DNA of 64,000 bases from CAWJNF01 sp963844235 (GCA_963844235.1 CAWJNF010000008.1:372001-436000); one strand, 5' to 3'. Positions 23,077 through 32,701 are shown, counted from the first letter of the stretch. Notes: a model not told the origin generated them from the sequence alone. Numbers and translations are program-made.

Positions 23077-24795
23077 GTGCTGCGCCGCCTGCGCATCGAG
23101 AACCTCGTTCTGATCCAGGAGGCGGAGGTCGAGCTCGCGCCCGGACTCAACGTCGTCACGGGAGAGACGGGGGCGGGCAAGACCATCCTCGCGCACGCCG
23201 TCGGATTGCTGCTCGGCGCGCGGGGCGACGTGTCCTACGTCGGGCCCGCCGGCGCCGAGGCGTACGTCGAGGCCGAGCTCGATCTCCCCGCCGGCCTGCT
23301 CGCGGAGGAGGCCTTCGACGCCGTCGCCGAGCTCGCGCCGGCCGACGAGCCGGGCCTCGCGGTGGCGCGCCGGATCTTCGGCGACGGTCGAAGCCGCGCG
23401 TACGCGTGGGGGCGGGCGCTCGCGCGGGAGGACGCCGCCGCGCTGGTAGAGCGCCTCGTCGCCATGTCGGGCCAGTTCGAGCAGCGCCGGCTGGCGCGCC
23501 CGGCACACCAGCTCGACCTGCTCGACGCCTTCGCGGGCGACGACCAGCTTCGCCGACGTGGCGACGCGGTGACAGCCTGGCGCAGGCTCCGGGACGCACG
23601 CCGCCGCCTCGAGGAGCTGGCGCGCGACGCGGGCGACCGCGAGGGCCGTGCGATCGAGCTGCGGGCGCTCCTGGCCGCCTGCGAGGGCCTCGCTCCCGAC
23701 GCCGAGGAGACGCTGCGCGCCGAGCGCGAGCTCGTGCGCAACGCGGCCGCGCTAGCAGCGGCAGCGGTGGAGGCGGCCGAGACGCTGGCACCTGACCTCG
23801 GCGACGCCGACGGAGCTGCCGACCTCGCGGCGCGGGCCGAGCGCGCGCTCCGGCCCACCGCGGAGGTCGCGCCCGAGCTTGCGGTGACCGCGGCGGAGAT
23901 CGCGGACGCGGGCCAGCGGCTGCGCGACAGCGCTTCCCAGCTGCGGGCCTTCCTCGCAACGCTCGACGCCGAGCCCGGGCGGCTCGATGCGATCGAGGGT
24001 GCGCTCGAGCGCATCGCGGACACGAAGCGGCGCTTCCGGGTCGCGAGCCTCGCCGACCTCATCGCGCTGGCCGGCTCGGCGCGGGACGAGCTCGAGGCGC
24101 TCGAGGCCGGGGTCGACCCGCTTGCGCGCGCCGAGACGGCGGTTACGGATGCGGCGGCCGCCTACGGCTCGCTCGCCGAGCAGCTCCGCGTTGCCCGCGA
24201 GGCCGCGGCGGGGCCGTTCGCGCGCGCCGTCCGCGAGGAGCTGGCCGCGCTCGGGCTCGGCGAGGGCGAGCTCGGCGTCGAGCTCTCGCCCCGAGACAGC
24301 GGCCCCACAGGCGCGGATGCGGTCGATCTGAGCATCCGGGCGAACGCGGGCCTGCCGCTCGCCCCGATCGCGTCGACGGCATCGGGCGGCGAGCTGTCGA
24401 GGATCGCGCTCGCCCTACGGATAGCCGCCCACCAGCAGGGAGGCGAGCCGACAATCGTGTTCGACGAGATCGACGCGGGCATCGGCGGCAGGACGGCGCA
24501 CGCGGTCGCCGACGCGCTCGCCCGGCTCGCATCGCTCTCGCAGGTCATCGTGATCACGCACCTGCCGCAGATCGCGAGCGTCGCCGACCGACACTTCCGG
24601 GTCGACAAGGTGCAGGGCGACCCGACGAGGACGCGCATCCAGCTCCTCGACGAGGAGGAGCGGCGCGAAGAGCTCGAGCGCATGCTCGGCGGGCGCGAGT
24701 TCGTCACCCAGCTCGAGACCGTCGGCGCGACGGCGGGCGCGAAGGGCGTCGCGGCGGGATCGAAGCCTGCCCGGCGGGCCAAGGACAGCCGCTGA
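23077..24795 (+). CDS. recN: DNA repair protein RecN
   Basis: A 572-residue SMC-like ATPase that acts early in double-strand break repair. Walker A is GETGAGKTILAHAVGLLLGARGD near residue 30. Long Ala/Glu/Arg-rich coiled-coil arms fill ~150-380. The ABC signature is TASGGELSRIALALRIA, and Walker B is TIVFDEIDAGIGGRTAHAVADAL, followed by VIVITHLPQIASVADRHF. The start is 5 nt after nadK. The ATG of the next gene overlaps its stop (ATGA-type). Confidence 0.96.
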   Translation: MLRRLRIENLVLIQEAEVELAPGLNVVTGETGAGKTILAHAVGLLLGARGDVSYVGPAGAEAYVEAELDLPAGLLAEEAFDAVAELAPADEPGLAVARRIFGDGRSRAYAWGRALAREDAAALVERLVAMSGQFEQRRLARPAHQLDLLDAFAGDDQLRRRGDAVTAWRRLRDARRRLEELARDAGDREGRAIELRALLAACEGLAPDAEETLRAERELVRNAAALAAAAVEAAETLAPDLGDADGAADLAARAERALRPTAEVAPELAVTAAEIADAGQRLRDSASQLRAFLATLDAEPGRLDAIEGALERIADTKRRFRVASLADLIALAGSARDELEALEAGVDPLARAETAVTDAAAAYGSLAEQLRVAREAAAGPFARAVREELAALGLGEGELGVELSPRDSGPTGADAVDLSIRANAGLPLAPIASTASGGELSRIALALRIAAHQQGGEPTIVFDEIDAGIGGRTAHAVADALARLASLSQVIVITHLPQIASVADRHFRVDKVQGDPTRTRIQLLDEEERREELERMLGGREFVTQLETVGATAGAKGVAAGSKPARRAKDSR

Positions 24796-25928
24796 TGGCC
24801 CTCGGCGAGTTCCACGGGACTGCACGCCTGGACCGCCGTACGAAGCGTCTCGTCAAGCGGCTTGGCCCCGACGACATCGCGATCATCGACCACGCCGAGC
24901 TCGACCGCGTCTCCGCCGAGGAGCTCGTCGAGTCGGGCGTCCGCGTCGTCGTGAACGTGGCGCCCTCCGTCTCGAGCCGCTTCCCGAACCCGGGGCCGCT
25001 CGAGCTCGTGCGCAGCGGCGTCTGCCTGATCGACGCACCGGGGGTTCCGCTCTTCGAGCAGCTTCGCGAAGGCGACTTGCTGGCTGTGCGCGGGTCGACG
25101 TTGTTCCTGAACGGCACGCGCCTCGCGACAGGCCACGAGCTCACGACGGCCGAGCTCGAGGACGTCCTCAGCGAGCAGCAGGGCCGCGTGACGGAGGCGC
25201 TCGAGTCGTTCGCGGACAACACGATGCGCTACCTGCGGGAGGAGGGGCAGCTGCTCACGGAGGGCATCCAGCTCCCGCAGCTGCGGACTCGCTTTCGGGA
25301 CCGGCATGCGCTCGTCGTCGCCCGAGGGCCCGGCTACAAGAAGGATCTCGCGATCGTCCGCCACTACATTCGCGAGTTCAAGCCTGTCCTCGTTGCCGTG
25401 GACGGCGGCGCGGACGCGCTGCTCGACGCCGGCTACCGGCCTGAGCTCATCGTGGGCGACATGGACTCCGTCTCCGACGGGGCGCTCACCTGCGGGGCCG
25501 AGCTCGTCGTCCATGCGTACGAGGACGGCCGCGCGCCCGGCCGCGCCCGCCTCGACCGGCTCGGCCTCGCGTCGGTAGCCGTCGCGACACCCGGGATCAG
25601 CGAGGACCTGGCGATGCTGCTCGCCTACGAGAAGGGCGCCGATCTCATCGTCGCCGTGGGCACGCGCTTCAACCTCGTCGAGTTCCTCGAGCGCAACCGG
25701 GCCGGCATGTCGTCGACGTTCCTGACCCGGCTGAAGGTGGGCGAGATCCTCGTCGACGCGCGGGGCGTCTCCCGCCTGTTCCGCCAGCGGGCGGGCCTCT
25801 GGCCCCTCGTCGCCTTCGGCGTCGCCGCGCTCGGGGTCGTCGTGGCGGCGATCGCGAGCTCACCCGGGCTGCGGGACTTCATCTCCGCCCTCGTCGACTG
25901 GTTCCTCACTCTCGTCGGCGTCGAATGA
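24795..25928 (+). CDS. steA: SteA-like cytokinetic ring protein
   Basis: A 377-residue homologue of corynebacterial SteA/Rv1697, a septal protein working with SteB in daughter-cell separation. The N-terminal part (GTARLDRRTKRLVKRLGPDDIAIIDHAELDR) is family-specific. The central part has the thiamin-pyrophosphokinase-like fold with KPVLVAVDGGADALLDAGYRPELIVGDMDSVSD. A C-terminal membrane helix (LWPLVAFGVAALGVVVAAI) anchors it. It lies between recN and steB as in Mycobacterium. Function is by homology; activity of the fold is not established. Confidence 0.88.
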   Translation: MALGEFHGTARLDRRTKRLVKRLGPDDIAIIDHAELDRVSAEELVESGVRVVVNVAPSVSSRFPNPGPLELVRSGVCLIDAPGVPLFEQLREGDLLAVRGSTLFLNGTRLATGHELTTAELEDVLSEQQGRVTEALESFADNTMRYLREEGQLLTEGIQLPQLRTRFRDRHALVVARGPGYKKDLAIVRHYIREFKPVLVAVDGGADALLDAGYRPELIVGDMDSVSDGALTCGAELVVHAYEDGRAPGRARLDRLGLASVAVATPGISEDLAMLLAYEKGADLIVAVGTRFNLVEFLERNRAGMSSTFLTRLKVGEILVDARGVSRLFRQRAGLWPLVAFGVAALGVVVAAIASSPGLRDFISALVDWFLTLVGVE

Positions 25929-26365
25929 GGGTCGTGGCGCGCGCGTTGCTCCTCGCGCCGCCGGAGGACGTCTGGCGGCTCCTCGCCGAGCCGTACCACC
26001 TGCCGGACTGGTGGCCCGGCTACCAGGGCGTCGAGCCTGACCGGCGCGGGCTCTCGGCGGGCGCGCGCTGGCGGGTGGTGCGCGGGCCCACGGGCGGGTC
26101 GGCAAGCGGTCTTCTGCGGCGCCCGGGAGGCGTGGGGACGCTCGTGATCGGCGATGTCGTCGAGGGCGGCCTGGTCGCGTGGCACGACGTCGAGCAGCGG
26201 ATCGACGTGCGAGTGGCGATCCAGCCGGCCGCCGCGCGCCGTACGGAGGTGGAGGTCACGCTCGAGGCTCCCGGCTGGCGTGTCGTCGTCGAGGGGCTGC
26301 GGCCCGTGCCGAACAAGGCGGCCCGCCGCCTCTACGACCTCTGCCAGACCGCCGCCGACCTTTAA
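25925..26365 (+). CDS. SRPBCC (START-like) family protein
   Basis: A 146-residue helix-grip-fold protein: MRVVARALLLAPPEDVWRLLAEPYHLPDWWPGYQGVEPD is the typical SRPBCC N-terminus, and the C-terminal helix VPNKAARRLYDLCQTA closes the pocket. Such proteins bind hydrophobic ligands; no specific ligand is evident. Its ATG overlaps the steA stop (ATGA), so it is translationally coupled to steA. The insertion of this gene between steA and steB differs from the mycobacterial order. Confidence 0.75.
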   Translation: MRVVARALLLAPPEDVWRLLAEPYHLPDWWPGYQGVEPDRRGLSAGARWRVVRGPTGGSASGLLRRPGGVGTLVIGDVVEGGLVAWHDVEQRIDVRVAIQPAAARRTEVEVTLEAPGWRVVVEGLRPVPNKAARRLYDLCQTAADL

Positions 26366-26392
26366 CGTGGGGGAACCCATGGTTCCCCCACG
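26366..26392 (+). terminator. Strong 12-bp hairpin after the SRPBCC gene
   Basis: Arms CGTGGGGGAACC and GGTTCCCCCACG around a CAT triloop form a perfect 12-bp stem immediately after the stop codon. There is no T-run. It separates the tlyA-steA unit from steB; the rest of the 205-nt gap shows nothing else I can support. Confidence 0.6.
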
Positions 26393-26570
26393 GACCCCCT
26401 CCTTGACTGTCCACGCGTTTCTCGCGGCGAGGCGTCGCCCGGCGAAGCCCGGGGACGCCGAAACGACCGAACGCCTTCACCAACGATGTCACGGGCTCCC
26501 GCTTCCACGGCGGCAGGAACAATGTTGGTCAGCGCCACGACTCCTCGTGACCACGAAAGGCTAGCCCCGC

Positions 26571-27500
26571 GTGTTCGATCTCCGTTACCACGTCGCCTCG
26601 CTCGCTGCGGTCTTCGTCGCCCTCGCGGTCGGCATCGTGATCGGCGTTGCCATCGCCGGCGGCGGCAACCTCGAGGAGACGACAGCGGACATCGAGCAGG
26701 CCGAGCTGGACGACCTCAACCGCCAGCTCGAGGAGGCCCAGGGACGGGGCGACACGCTGGAGGAGCAGAACGAGGCCGTGCGCAGGCTCATGGACGAGAC
26801 GTACGAGCCGATCATGGCCGGGCGGCTCGCGGAGAAGCGCATCGCGGTCGTGTACCTCGGAGAGAGCGACGCGGGCCTCGACGACGACGTCGACCGAACG
26901 CTCGAGGACGCCGGCCTTTCGGCGCCGGCGAACGTCACCGCGCTCGCGCTCCCCATCGACGTCGACCGAATCGCCAGCCGGCTCGCCTCCGTGCCCGAGC
27001 TCGCGGACTTCGCAGGCTCGTCGAACCTGGAGCCGCTCGGCGAGGCGCTCGGCCTCGAGTTCGCGGCCGGCGGGGACCGGCCCTTGTGGGACGAGCTCCA
27101 GGGCGACCTCGCGGCGCAGACGATCGGCGGCATCCTCGAGCCCCTCGACAGCGTGATTCTCGTGCGCTCGTGGCGGCCGGTCGAGAGCGAGAGCCCAATC
27201 GAGACCGAGCGCAACGAGCAGACGGAGGCTCTCATCCGCGGCTTCGTCGCCGGCCTCGTCGATGCCGAGATCGTCGTCGTCGGGGTCGAGGGGCAGGGCG
27301 CGAGGGACGAGGAGTCCGCCATCGAGCTGTTCAAGAGCCTGGACGTGTCGAGCGTCGACGACGTCGACACCGTGCCCGGTCGCGTGGCCCTCGCGCTCCT
27401 GCTCTCCGGCGGGGAGCCGGGTCACTACGGCGTGGACGAGGAGCGGATCGTTCCGCAGCTCGTGCTCACGCCGGCCGAGACCGACGTCGTGTCGGCCTAG
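26571..27500 (+). CDS. steB: SteB/MctB-like membrane-anchored protein
   Basis: A 309-residue protein of the family that includes Rv1698 (MctB, linked to copper export) and corynebacterial SteB. It starts MFDLRYHVASLAAVFVALAVGIVIGVAIA, one uncleaved membrane helix with the family-typical FDLRYHVASL opening. A coiled coil (about 38-80, EETTADIEQAELDDLNRQLEEAQ) follows, then an alpha/beta extracytoplasmic domain. SteA recruits SteB to the septum in Corynebacterium, so these two are expected partners. The GTG start fits the family N-terminus exactly. Confidence 0.87.
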   Translation: MFDLRYHVASLAAVFVALAVGIVIGVAIAGGGNLEETTADIEQAELDDLNRQLEEAQGRGDTLEEQNEAVRRLMDETYEPIMAGRLAEKRIAVVYLGESDAGLDDDVDRTLEDAGLSAPANVTALALPIDVDRIASRLASVPELADFAGSSNLEPLGEALGLEFAAGGDRPLWDELQGDLAAQTIGGILEPLDSVILVRSWRPVESESPIETERNEQTEALIRGFVAGLVDAEIVVVGVEGQGARDEESAIELFKSLDVSSVDDVDTVPGRVALALLLSGGEPGHYGVDEERIVPQLVLTPAETDVVSA

Positions 27501-27539
27501 CGAGCGCGCCGTCCGTGCAAGCCCACCCGGGACCAGCCG

Positions 27540-28793
27540 ATGGGCGCCCGCGCCCCTAGACTCGCCGTCCTCGTCGCTGCTCGCGACGAGGAGGGCACGA
27601 TCGGTTCGCTGGTCGGGCGTCTCCGAGCTGCCTTCCCGGACGGCGAGGTCGTGGTGGCCGATGACGGCTCTCGCGACCGGACGGCCGAGCGCGCGCGCGC
27701 AGCGGGCGCGATGGTCGTGACGGGCCCACGCCTCGGCAAGGGCGAGGCGCTCACCGCCGCGGAGCGGGTCGCACCGCCAGGGCCACTGCTGCTCTGCGAC
27801 GCGGACCTCCACGGCGACCTGCGACCGCTGGTCGAGTCGGGCTGCGACCTTGCCGTCGCGGCGTTCGCACGGTCGGAGGGCGGCGGCTTCGGGATCGCGA
27901 AGCACGCCGCCCGGATCCTCGCGCAGGCGAGGACTGGACGCTTGCTGGCGGAGCCGCTGTCGGGCCAGCGCTACCTGAGCGAGCGAGCGCGCGCGGCCTG
28001 CTTCCCGCTGGCGCGCGGCTTCGGCTGCGAGGTGCGGATGACGATCGATGCGTTGAAGGCCGGGCTCGACGTCCGCGAAATCGAGCTCGACCTCCGCCAC
28101 CGCGCGACCGGCCGGGACGCGGCAGGCTTCGCCCATCGCGGCCGCCAGCTCGTCGAGGCCCTCGCCGCCGCCGGCCCGCTCGCGCTCAACCACCGGGGCA
28201 ACCGTCTCCCCGTGCTCGGCTTCCTGGTGCCGCTCGCAGGAGTCGGCGCGCCGCGGCGCGTCCAGGCCTGCATCGCCGTCGTGGCCGCGGTCGGCCTGCT
28301 CGACGATCTCTACTCCGGCCCCGAGCGCGGCTGGCGCGCCCATCTCGCGTCCGGCACGACGACCGGCGTTCTCAAGCTGGCGGCGATCCCGCTCGCGGGC
28401 GCGCTCGCGACTCGCTCGCTCTCGGGGGGAGTCGTCGTGGGACTCGCGGCGAACAGCCTCAACCAGCTCGACACGAAGCCGGGGAGGGCGCTCAAGGCGT
28501 TCCTCGCGGCTCAGCTCGTCTTGCACCGTTCCGGATACGGCGGCTTCGCGGGAGGAGCCGTCATGCTCGTTCCCTACGATCTGCGCGAGCAGATGATGCT
28601 GGGCGACGCGGGATCGAATGCGCTTGGGGCCGTGCTAGGCTTGGAGTCCGTGGTGTCGGACACGCGGGGTAGGCGCATTGCGACCATCGCGGCTCTCGCC
28701 GGCATCAACGTTCTCGGCGAGCGTGTCTCTCTCGGCGACTGGATCGAGCGGGCGCCGATCCTGTCCGCCATCGACCGCGCGGGGCGGGTCTGA
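27540..28793 (+). CDS. Family 2 glycosyltransferase fused to an MraY/WecA-like membrane domain
   Basis: A 417-residue two-part protein. Residues ~1-205 are a GT-A glycosyltransferase: AVLVAARDEEGTIGSLVGRL, VVVADDGSRDRT, and LLCDADLHGD (DxD-like), GQRYLSERA. Residues ~215-417 are a shortened phospho-sugar:polyprenyl-phosphate transferase: LLDDLYSGPERGWRAHL, NSLNQLDTKPGRALKAF, and MMLGDAGSNALGAVLGL, with hydrophobic helices between. Together they suggest a membrane enzyme that attaches a sugar-1-phosphate and/or sugar to a lipid carrier; substrate is unknown. It sits between steB and pyrG, where mycobacteria have no such gene. The ATG start has no clear ribosome site. Confidence 0.8.
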   Translation: MGARAPRLAVLVAARDEEGTIGSLVGRLRAAFPDGEVVVADDGSRDRTAERARAAGAMVVTGPRLGKGEALTAAERVAPPGPLLLCDADLHGDLRPLVESGCDLAVAAFARSEGGGFGIAKHAARILAQARTGRLLAEPLSGQRYLSERARAACFPLARGFGCEVRMTIDALKAGLDVREIELDLRHRATGRDAAGFAHRGRQLVEALAAAGPLALNHRGNRLPVLGFLVPLAGVGAPRRVQACIAVVAAVGLLDDLYSGPERGWRAHLASGTTTGVLKLAAIPLAGALATRSLSGGVVVGLAANSLNQLDTKPGRALKAFLAAQLVLHRSGYGGFAGGAVMLVPYDLREQMMLGDAGSNALGAVLGLESVVSDTRGRRIATIAALAGINVLGERVSLGDWIERAPILSAIDRAGRV

Positions 28794-28795
28794 CC

Positions 28796-30452
28796 GTGGC
28801 GGAGGAGCACGGTCGGCGGACGAAGTACGTGTTCGTCACCGGGGGCGTCGCGTCGTCTCTCGGGAAGGGCATCACCGCCGCCTCGCTGGGAGCGTTGCTG
28901 AAAACGCGCGGCATGAAGGTGCAGGTCCAGAAGTTCGACCCGTACATCAACGTCGATCCGGGGACGATGAGCCCGTACCAGCACGGCGAGGTGTTCGTCA
29001 CCGAGGACGGCGCCGAGACCGATCTCGACATCGGCCACTACGAGCGGTTCGTCGACGAGAACCTCTCCCGCAACGCAAACCACACGTCCGGGTCGATCTG
29101 GTACGCGGTCATCCGCAAGGAGCGAAAAGGGGAGTACCTCGGCTCGACCGTCCAGGTCATCCCGCATATCACGAACGAGATCAAGGACCGGATCAGACGC
29201 GTCGCGCAGGCCTCGGACGCCGACGTCGTCATCTCGGAGATCGGCGGCACCGTCGGCGACATCGAGTCGCTGCCGTTCCTCGAGGCGATCCGCCAGTTTC
29301 GGCGCGAAGAGGGGCCGGAGAACGTCGTCTACGTTCACGTGACGCTCGTGCCGTTCATCGAGGCGGCCGGAGAGCTGAAGACGAAGCCGACGCAGCACTC
29401 GGTGAACGAGCTGCGTCGCATCGGTATCCATCCGGACATCGTCGTCTGCCGCTCGAGCGACACGCTGTCGCACGACATCCGCGAGAAGATCGCCCTCTTC
29501 GCCGACATCGACACGAAGGCGGTGATCGCGAACGGCGACATCGAGGACGTGTACCTCGTGCCGCAGGCGCTCCACGAGGAGGGTCTCGACGCGCTCGTCT
29601 GCGAGATGCTCGCGCTCGGCTGCGACGCGGCCGACCTGTCGGAGTGGGAGCGCGCTCGCGCGGCGCATCCATGCCCGCAGCGGCGAGGTCGAGATCGCGC
29701 TCGTCGGCAAGTACGTCAAGGTCAAGGACGCCTACCTCTCCGTCGCCGAGGCGCTCAAGCACGCCGGCATCCACCACGAGACGGGCGTCCGGCTCTCCTG
29801 GGTGGAGGCGGAGGGGGCCGGCATCGACGAGGTGCGGGCACAGCTCGAGCACGCCGACGGAATCCTCGTGCCCGGTGGCTTCGGCGGCCGAGGGATCGAG
29901 GGGAAGGTGCTCGCCGCTCAGGTGGCCCGCGAGCAGGGAATCCCGTACCTCGGGATCTGCCTCGGCATGCAGATCGCGGTGATCGAGTTCGCACGCCATG
30001 TCTGCGGCCTGGACGGCGCCAACTCGAGCGAGTTCGATCCCGAGACTCCCTACCCGGTCATCGACCTGCTGCCCGACCAGCGAGACGTGGAGGACAAGGG
30101 CGCGACAATGCGCCTCGGCGCCCAGCCGGTCGATCTCGTCGAGGGGACGAGGACGTACGCCGCGTACGGCGAGAGTCCTATCTACGAGCGCCATCGCCAC
30201 CGCTTCGAGGTGAACAACCACTTCCGCCCGCGGCTCGTCGACGCCGGCCTCGTCGTGTCCGGCACGTACCGCGAGGGACAGCTCGTCGAGGTGATCGAGG
30301 CGCCCGACCACCCGTGGTTCGTCGCAAGCCAGTTCCATCCCGAGTTCAAGTCACGACCGAACCGCCCCGCGCCGCTCTTCCGCGACTTCGTCGGCGCCGC
30401 TGTCGAGCGGGCCCGAGCGCGGGCCGGCGTCACCGCCGCGCGCGCACGGTAG
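28796..30452 (+). CDS. pyrG: CTP synthase, with an apparent +1 frameshift at about 29654
   Basis: CTP synthase makes CTP from UTP with glutamine. The synthetase domain is read in one frame (TKYVFVTGGVASSLGKGITAASLG, YINVDPGTMSPYQHGEVFVTEDGAETDLDIGHYERF, EIGGTVGDIESLPFLEA) to LSEWERA, then the glutaminase half continues in another (GEVEIALVGKYVKVKDAYLSVAEALKHAG, GILVPGGFGGRG, nucleophile PYLGICLGMQ, and SQFHPEFKS). Total length is 1657 nt, i.e. 552 codons plus one base. Removing one G in 29651-29656 (gagcgcGctcgcg) restores ERLARRIHARSGE. The gene is normally essential, so a read error is the simplest explanation. The start (GTG 28796) follows the GT2 stop by 2 nt. Confidence 0.9.
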
Positions 30453-30482
30453 CCGTACGAAGCCGTACGGGTCCGAGGGGAC

Positions 30483-31325
30483 GTGGCAGGGCGGCCGGAA
30501 CCGCTGATCGGCTCTATCCGCGGAGCGGACGGAGCACGTTTGCGGTACCTCGACTACGGCGGCGAGGGAGCCGCTGCGCTCCTCCTCCATGGCCTTTGCG
30601 GCGAGGCGACGGAGTGGGCGGCCACGGCTGCGTGGCTCCGCCGATCGTGCAGGGTGCTCGCGGTCGACCAGCGTGGTCACGGGGCGAGCGAGCGCACACC
30701 GGGGCGCTACGGGCGCGATGCGTACGTAGCCGACGCGACGGCTGCGATCGAGCAGCTGCAGCTGGCTCCCGTGGTCCTCGTCGGCCAGTCGATGGGCGGA
30801 CTGAACGCGTACCTCGTAGCGGCCCGGCGCTCGGAGCTCGTGCGGGCGCTGGTCGTCGTCGAGGCCCAGGCGTCCACCAATCCGGAGGGCATGCGAGGGC
30901 TGCGCGACTGGCTGCGCAGGTTCCCGGTTCCGTTTCGCACCGCCGCGGCGGCGCGCGCTTTCCTGCAGGACGCCGGCTTTCCCGGCGAGTCGTGGCGGGA
31001 AGTCCTCGACGAGCGACCGGACGGGTGGTGGCCCAGGTTCGACGTCGAGGGCGCGATCGAGTCGAGCGAGGACATGGGCGAGCACGACTACTGGGCCGAG
31101 TGGCGGCAGATCCAGGTCCCGACGCTCGTCGTGGGCGGCGCGGACAGCGAGATGTCGCAGACGGAGCTCGGATCGATGGCGGCGTGCCTGCCGGCGGGAC
31201 GCTATTCGCTCGTGGAAGGCGCGGGCCACAACCTGCACCTCGACCGGCCCGACGCCTGGCGCGCGGTGCTCGAAGAGTTCCTCGAGGAGCAGGACATCGC
31301 GGTTCGCCGTGCCGCAGGCGCATAA
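30483..31325 (+). CDS. Alpha/beta hydrolase
   Basis: A 280-residue alpha/beta-hydrolase. The oxyanion-hole LLLHGLCGEATEW, AVDQRGHGASE, nucleophile elbow VLVGQSMGGLNAYL (Ser), and the terminal catalytic His in LVEGAGHNLHLDRPDAW are present; an acidic residue before PTLVVGGADSE strand completes the triad. Substrate is unknown. It begins 30 nt after pyrG at GTG 30483; a short direct repeat of CCGTACG lies in that gap. Confidence 0.85.
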   Translation: MAGRPEPLIGSIRGADGARLRYLDYGGEGAAALLLHGLCGEATEWAATAAWLRRSCRVLAVDQRGHGASERTPGRYGRDAYVADATAAIEQLQLAPVVLVGQSMGGLNAYLVAARRSELVRALVVVEAQASTNPEGMRGLRDWLRRFPVPFRTAAAARAFLQDAGFPGESWREVLDERPDGWWPRFDVEGAIESSEDMGEHDYWAEWRQIQVPTLVVGGADSEMSQTELGSMAACLPAGRYSLVEGAGHNLHLDRPDAWRAVLEEFLEEQDIAVRRAAGA

Positions 31326-31328
31326 GAT
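31323..31328 (+). promoter_or_regulatory. -10 hexamer TAAGAT, leaderless-type, for the M20 peptidase
   Basis: TAAGAT ends 8 nt before the GTG at 31337 and overlaps the stop codon (TAA) of the preceding hydrolase gene. Confidence 0.55.
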
Positions 31329-31336
31329 CCCCGGTC

Positions 31337-32461
31337 GTGGACACACTGTTCGCATCCGGGCCGCTGCCGCTCTTCCTCGAGCTCGCAGCCATGCCAAGTC
31401 CGTCGGGGAAGGAGAAGGCCGTCGCCGAGCGCGTGGCGGAGGAGGTGCGGAGCCTCGGCCTCGAGCCGCGCTTCGACGACACGGGTCCGCAGATCGACTC
31501 CGAGGCCGGGAACCTCTACGCCCGTCTCGAGCCGACCGCTACCGGGCTCCCAATCTTCTTCTGCGCACACGTCGACACGGTCGTCCCGACGGCGCCGATC
31601 GATCCGGTGGTCGAGGACGGGGTCGTGCGCAACGCGGCCGGGACGATCCTCGGCGCCGACAACAAGGCGGCGGTGGCCGTGATGCTCGAGGGCGTGCGCC
31701 GGGTCGTCGAGGAGGAGCGGCCCCACGCCGGCATCGAGCTCGTCTTCACGACCAGAGAGGAGACCGGCTGCCAGGGCGCGGGCGCGTTCGACGCGAGCGT
31801 GCTCGGCGCGCGCTGCGGCTTCGTCTACGACCATCAGGCGCCGATCGGCGAGGTCGTCGTCGCCGCACCCTTCCAGCGCACGATCGACGTCGTCTTCCGC
31901 GGCAGGGCCGCCCACGCCGGATTCAACCCGGAGGATGGCCGCTCGGCGATCCAGGCCGCGGCGAGGGCGATCGCGGATCTCGAGCTCGGACGCCTGGACG
32001 ATCGGACGACGGCGAACGTCGGTCGCATCCAGGGAGGCACTGCGCGCAACGTCGTCCCGGAACGCTGCGAGGTCGTCGCCGAGGCGCGCTCGCTCGACGA
32101 AGGCCGGCTCCTGGAGGTGGTCCAGACGATGGTGGACGCCTTCGCTTTCGCGGCATCGGTCACGGACTGCGACGTCGAGACGAACCTCACCGAGCTCTAC
32201 CGCGGCTACCGGCTCGAGACCGGGAACCCCGCGCTTGGGCTCGCGTATGCCGCGCTGGAGCGCGCGGGCCACACGCCCCGCGGTGTCCCGGTCGGCGGAG
32301 GCGCCGACGCGAACGTCTTCAACGCGCGTGGCATACCGTGCGTCGTCCTGTCCAACGGGATGGCTGACATCCACAGCCCGGACGAGCACATCGCGGTCGC
32401 CGACCTCGACGCCATGGTGGACGTCACGCTCGCGCTCGTCGACGCCGCCCTCGCCGCGTAG
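31337..32461 (+). CDS. M20 family metallopeptidase, PepT-like
   Basis: A 374-residue dizinc M20 peptidase close to the tripeptidase T group. FFCAHVDTVVPT gives the first metal His/Asp, GADNKAAVAVML the bridging Asp, FTTREETGCQGA the catalytic Glu and metal Glu, and the C-terminal NGMADIHSPDEHI the last His. The dimerisation lid (~175-285) is present. GTG 31337 is selected by the family N-terminus and the TAAGAT box; reading through from pyrG in the same frame would be artificial. Confidence 0.9.
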   Translation: MDTLFASGPLPLFLELAAMPSPSGKEKAVAERVAEEVRSLGLEPRFDDTGPQIDSEAGNLYARLEPTATGLPIFFCAHVDTVVPTAPIDPVVEDGVVRNAAGTILGADNKAAVAVMLEGVRRVVEEERPHAGIELVFTTREETGCQGAGAFDASVLGARCGFVYDHQAPIGEVVVAAPFQRTIDVVFRGRAAHAGFNPEDGRSAIQAAARAIADLELGRLDDRTTANVGRIQGGTARNVVPERCEVVAEARSLDEGRLLEVVQTMVDAFAFAASVTDCDVETNLTELYRGYRLETGNPALGLAYAALERAGHTPRGVPVGGGADANVFNARGIPCVVLSNGMADIHSPDEHIAVADLDAMVDVTLALVDAALAA

Positions 32462-32701
32462 AGCCGCCTGGCGGGACTCCCACCCGTGGAGCAGGAGCTC
32501 GTCGCCGCGGTCGACCGCGCGCGTGAGCGCGACGGCGATCCAGACGGTCCGCGCCGGGCTACGACGTCGCGATCGCGCTTGTCACGGATCGGTAGGCGAG
32601 CGGCAGGCGTGGCAAGCTTCACCGATGGCACGAGACGTGCGCGTGATCCGCTCCACGGCGGCCGTCGGACGCCCAGGTGCGCGTTCGCGGTCGGTGAGGG
32701 C

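Noticed and set aside
28636..28652. TAGGCT eight nt before an in-frame GTG inside the GT2-MraY-like gene
   Set aside because: It would yield only the last 47 residues of a membrane domain and one such match by chance is expected in 64 kb.
28796..32461. One open frame of 1221 codons that joins the 5' half of pyrG, an unrelated stretch and the M20 peptidase
   Set aside because: The middle part is out-of-frame pyrG and alpha/beta hydrolase sequence with Arg/Gly/Pro-rich composition; the real genes are read in other frames.
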